Shown here in pieces: positions 6,149 through 7,697 of a stretch of DNA of 7,697 nt. The notes below the pieces were generated by a model that saw only the letters and a program-made list of their open reading frames with translations, ran no database searches and had not been told where the DNA came from. Origin of the DNA: an uncultured Ilumatobacter sp. (GTDB taxonomy: Bacteria; Actinomycetota; Acidimicrobiia; Acidimicrobiales; Ilumatobacteraceae); assembly GCA_938049325.1 (NCBI GenBank), contig CALICC010000045.1:1-7697 (forward strand), written 5' to 3'. Position numbers and translations under genes: made by a program. How positions within the stretch are numbered: the first letter of the stretch is position 1; each line of letters starts with the position of its first letter.

Positions 6149-6961
6149 ATGTCGCCAACCGATGTCTCCGATCACTACGGCCAACACGGACTCACCGAGC
6201 GAATCTGTGCGCAGCTGACGAGCGCCGGAGTCGACCTGAACAACCTGGATCCGTCCGCGCTCTCGGGCGTCGATGAGTTTCATCTCGGCGGTCGAGCAGC
6301 CACCACCGCGATCCTCGATTCGCTGGAGCTCACCGTCGACTCGCGAGTACTCGACGTCGGTGCCGGGATCGGAGGCGCGGCACGCGCGATCGCGAGCATG
6401 GCCGGGTGTTCGGTCACCGGGGTCGATCTCACCCCCGAGTTCGTGGCGACCGCATCGCAGCTCAGCGACAAGGTCGGACTCGGCCAGCTCACGAGCTTCG
6501 AGGTTGCCAATGCACTCGACGTGCCGTTCAACGACACCGAGTTCAGCGTCGTGACGATGTTCCACGTCGGCATGAACATCGCCGACAAGCAGGCGCTGAT
6601 CACCGAACTCGCTCGCGTTCTGCGTCCGGGCGGGATGCTCGTCGTGTACGACATCATGCGTGTCGGGCCGGGTGACATCACGTTCCCCGTGCCATGGTCG
6701 AGCGACCGATCGACCAGCTTCGTCAATTCTCCCGACGACTATCTCGACGCACTCCGTCACGCAGGGTTCGTGCCAGAGCAGCCGATCGACCGACTGGCGC
6801 TCGTGCGTTCAGCTATGGCGTCGATGGCTACCGCTCCCCCGCCGGTCAACCTCTCACACCTGATGGGAACGAACTGGCCGACGATGTTCGCCAATCTGAT
6901 GGCCGCGCTCGACGATGGAATCGTCTCGCCCACGCAGATCGTGGCACGACGACCCGAGTGA
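6149..6961 (+). CDS. Class I SAM-dependent methyltransferase (Methyltransf_11/25 type), small-molecule substrate
   Basis: A 270-residue Rossmann-fold methyltransferase. Visible: an N-terminal helix region with DHYGQHGLTERI, the DEFHLGGRAAT segment (42-52) that resembles a lead-in seen in several small-molecule N-, C- or O-methyltransferases, motif I VLDVGAGIGGAAR (67-79) binding SAM, the acidic post-I strand SVTGVDLTPEF, FNDTEFSVVTMFHVGMNI (motif II/IV region), and RVLRPGGMLVVYDIM (156-170, post-motif III). The C-terminal cap region is variable and should hold the substrate. The protein looks complete. It is the only plus-strand gene here, with its start 53 bases from the divergent acyl-CoA dehydrogenase and its stop 30 bases from the convergent P450 stop, so it is probably monocistronic. 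An upstream ATG at 6086 would add 21 residues but lacks a ribosome site. The substrate cannot be assigned. Confidence 0.88.
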   Translation: MSPTDVSDHYGQHGLTERICAQLTSAGVDLNNLDPSALSGVDEFHLGGRAATTAILDSLELTVDSRVLDVGAGIGGAARAIASMAGCSVTGVDLTPEFVATASQLSDKVGLGQLTSFEVANALDVPFNDTEFSVVTMFHVGMNIADKQALITELARVLRPGGMLVVYDIMRVGPGDITFPVPWSSDRSTSFVNSPDDYLDALRHAGFVPEQPIDRLALVRSAMASMATAPPPVNLSHLMGTNWPTMFANLMAALDDGIVSPTQIVARRPE

Positions 6962-6991
6962 CCGCTCCCGGTGGGTTCGATCGCGCGGAGG

Positions 6992-7697
6992 TCAGGTCGA
7001 GCGGACCGACACACGCATCGGCGCTCCGCCGGTGGGCCGGTTGACGACCATGCCGATGGGACGCGGAACCTCGGTGGCGTCCGTGCCGATGTCGAGACGC
7101 TGTGCGAGCCGACTGATGATCAGCGTGAGTTCCATTTGGGCCAGCGCGAAGCCGATGCAGTTCCGGGCGCCGCGTCCGAACGGCACCCACGAGACCTTCG
7201 CCAGCTGGGCTTGCTCGTCGGTCAGATCGAGAAATCTGTCGGGGTCGAAGTCGAGTGGTCGCTCCCAGACATCGGCACTGCGACCGGCGATATGAGCGGA
7301 CCACAGGATGAGCGTGCCCTTGGGAATCCGGTGACCGCCGAGTTCGAGGTCGACAACGGCTTCGCGCGGGCTGATCACGCCGGCGGGATGCAACCTTGTC
7401 GTTTCGCGCATGGTGGCGTTGGCCAGTGCGAGCCCGGCCAGCGTCTGCTCGTCGGGCGAGCTGCCGGCGCCGACGGGACCGAAGACGTCATCGGCTTCGA
7501 CTCGGAGCCGATCCCACAGACCGGGCGCAAGCGTGATACACCAGATCATCCAGGCGAGGGTCGCTGAGGTCGTGTCGTAGCCCGCTCCGATCAACGAGAT
7601 GACTTGGTCGCGGATCTCTGCATCGCTCAACTCGCCGTCGATGACGAGCTGCTCGAGCACGTCGCTGGGATCGTCGGACGGGTTGCCGCGGACGACG
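6992..7697 (-). CDS. Cytochrome P450, C-terminal half; N-terminus beyond window edge
   Basis: The last 234 residues of a P450 are visible; bacterial family members are usually 400-470 residues, so roughly half is off the right edge. The reading frame stays open to the edge. Visible, numbered from the edge: the I-helix oxygen-activation motif AGYDTT (38-43), the K-helix ETTR (98-101, the ExxR motif), a PERF-like segment DFDPDRF (149-155), and the haem-binding loop FGRGARNCIG (173-182) with Cys180 as the iron ligand. All invariant residues are present, so it should be a working monooxygenase, probably hydroxylating or epoxidising a hydrophobic substrate with separate ferredoxin partners, none of which is in this window. 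It ends convergently 30 bases from the methyltransferase. Any pathway link with the BVMO and epoxide hydrolase is inference. Confidence 0.94.
   Translation of the reverse strand, partial: VVRGNPSDDPSDVLEQLVIDGELSDAEIRDQVISLIGAGYDTTSATLAWMIWCITLAPGLWDRLRVEADDVFGPVGAGSSPDEQTLAGLALANATMRETTRLHPAGVISPREAVVDLELGGHRIPKGTLILWSAHIAGRSADVWERPLDFDPDRFLDLTDEQAQLAKVSWVPFGRGARNCIGFALAQMELTLIISRLAQRLDIGTDATEVPRPIGMVVNRPTGGAPMRVSVRST

Noticed and set aside
6068..6760. Minus-strand open frame (230 codons) opposite the methyltransferase
   Set aside because: The plus-strand frame has all the SAM-binding motifs; this frame reads as a low-complexity mirror.
6962..7004. Possible bidirectional terminator between the convergent methyltransferase and P450 genes (CCGCTC ... 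GAGCGG)
   Set aside because: The stem is only six pairs, with a loop of about 31 bases, no U-tract, and one arm inside the P450 coding end. Too weak to call.

Overview
The window is high-GC DNA, densely packed with oxidative and lipid-type catabolic genes. Gene density, codon use and protein style suggest an actinobacterium. I lean towards an Acidimicrobiia/Ilumatobacter-like or mycobacterium-like organism, but that is inference from style, not from a marker gene.

Layout. From 1 to 6095 five genes run head to tail on the minus strand. In transcription order they are: an acyl-CoA dehydrogenase (6095-4857), an alpha/beta hydrolase of the soluble epoxide hydrolase type (4815-3832), a PAS/GAF-like/GGDEF diguanylate cyclase (3750-2413), a nitronate monooxygenase/FabK-type FMN TIM-barrel enzyme (2384-1440), and a type I Baeyer-Villiger monooxygenase (1370 to beyond the left edge, C-terminus missing). 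The gaps are only about 41, 81, 28 and 69 bases and no strong terminator is visible in them, so a single transcription unit is plausible. A 53-base divergent intergenic region (6096-6148) separates this block from a plus-strand SAM-dependent methyltransferase (6149-6961). That gene ends 30 bases from the convergent 3' end of a cytochrome P450 (6992 to the right edge, N-terminus missing).

How the genes may work together. A P450, a Baeyer-Villiger monooxygenase, an epoxide hydrolase and an acyl-CoA dehydrogenase form a recognisable toolkit for oxidising and opening cyclic or branched hydrophobic substrates (terpenoids, sterol side products, alicyclic ketones) and passing the acids to beta-oxidation. 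The substrate cannot be read from the sequence. The diguanylate cyclase in the middle of the block is the least expected member. It keeps both the GGDEF active site and the RxxD inhibitory site.

No mobile element, CRISPR array, tRNA, rRNA or obvious phage or defence system is visible. The points most worth a second look are active-site variants: the usual catalytic His replaced by Phe in the FMN enzyme, and the catalytic Glu apparently moved to the isovaleryl-CoA-dehydrogenase position in the acyl-CoA dehydrogenase. Two others are the embedded cyclase and the -10-like hexamers lying 5-8 bases before three start codons. I found no convincing new biological system.
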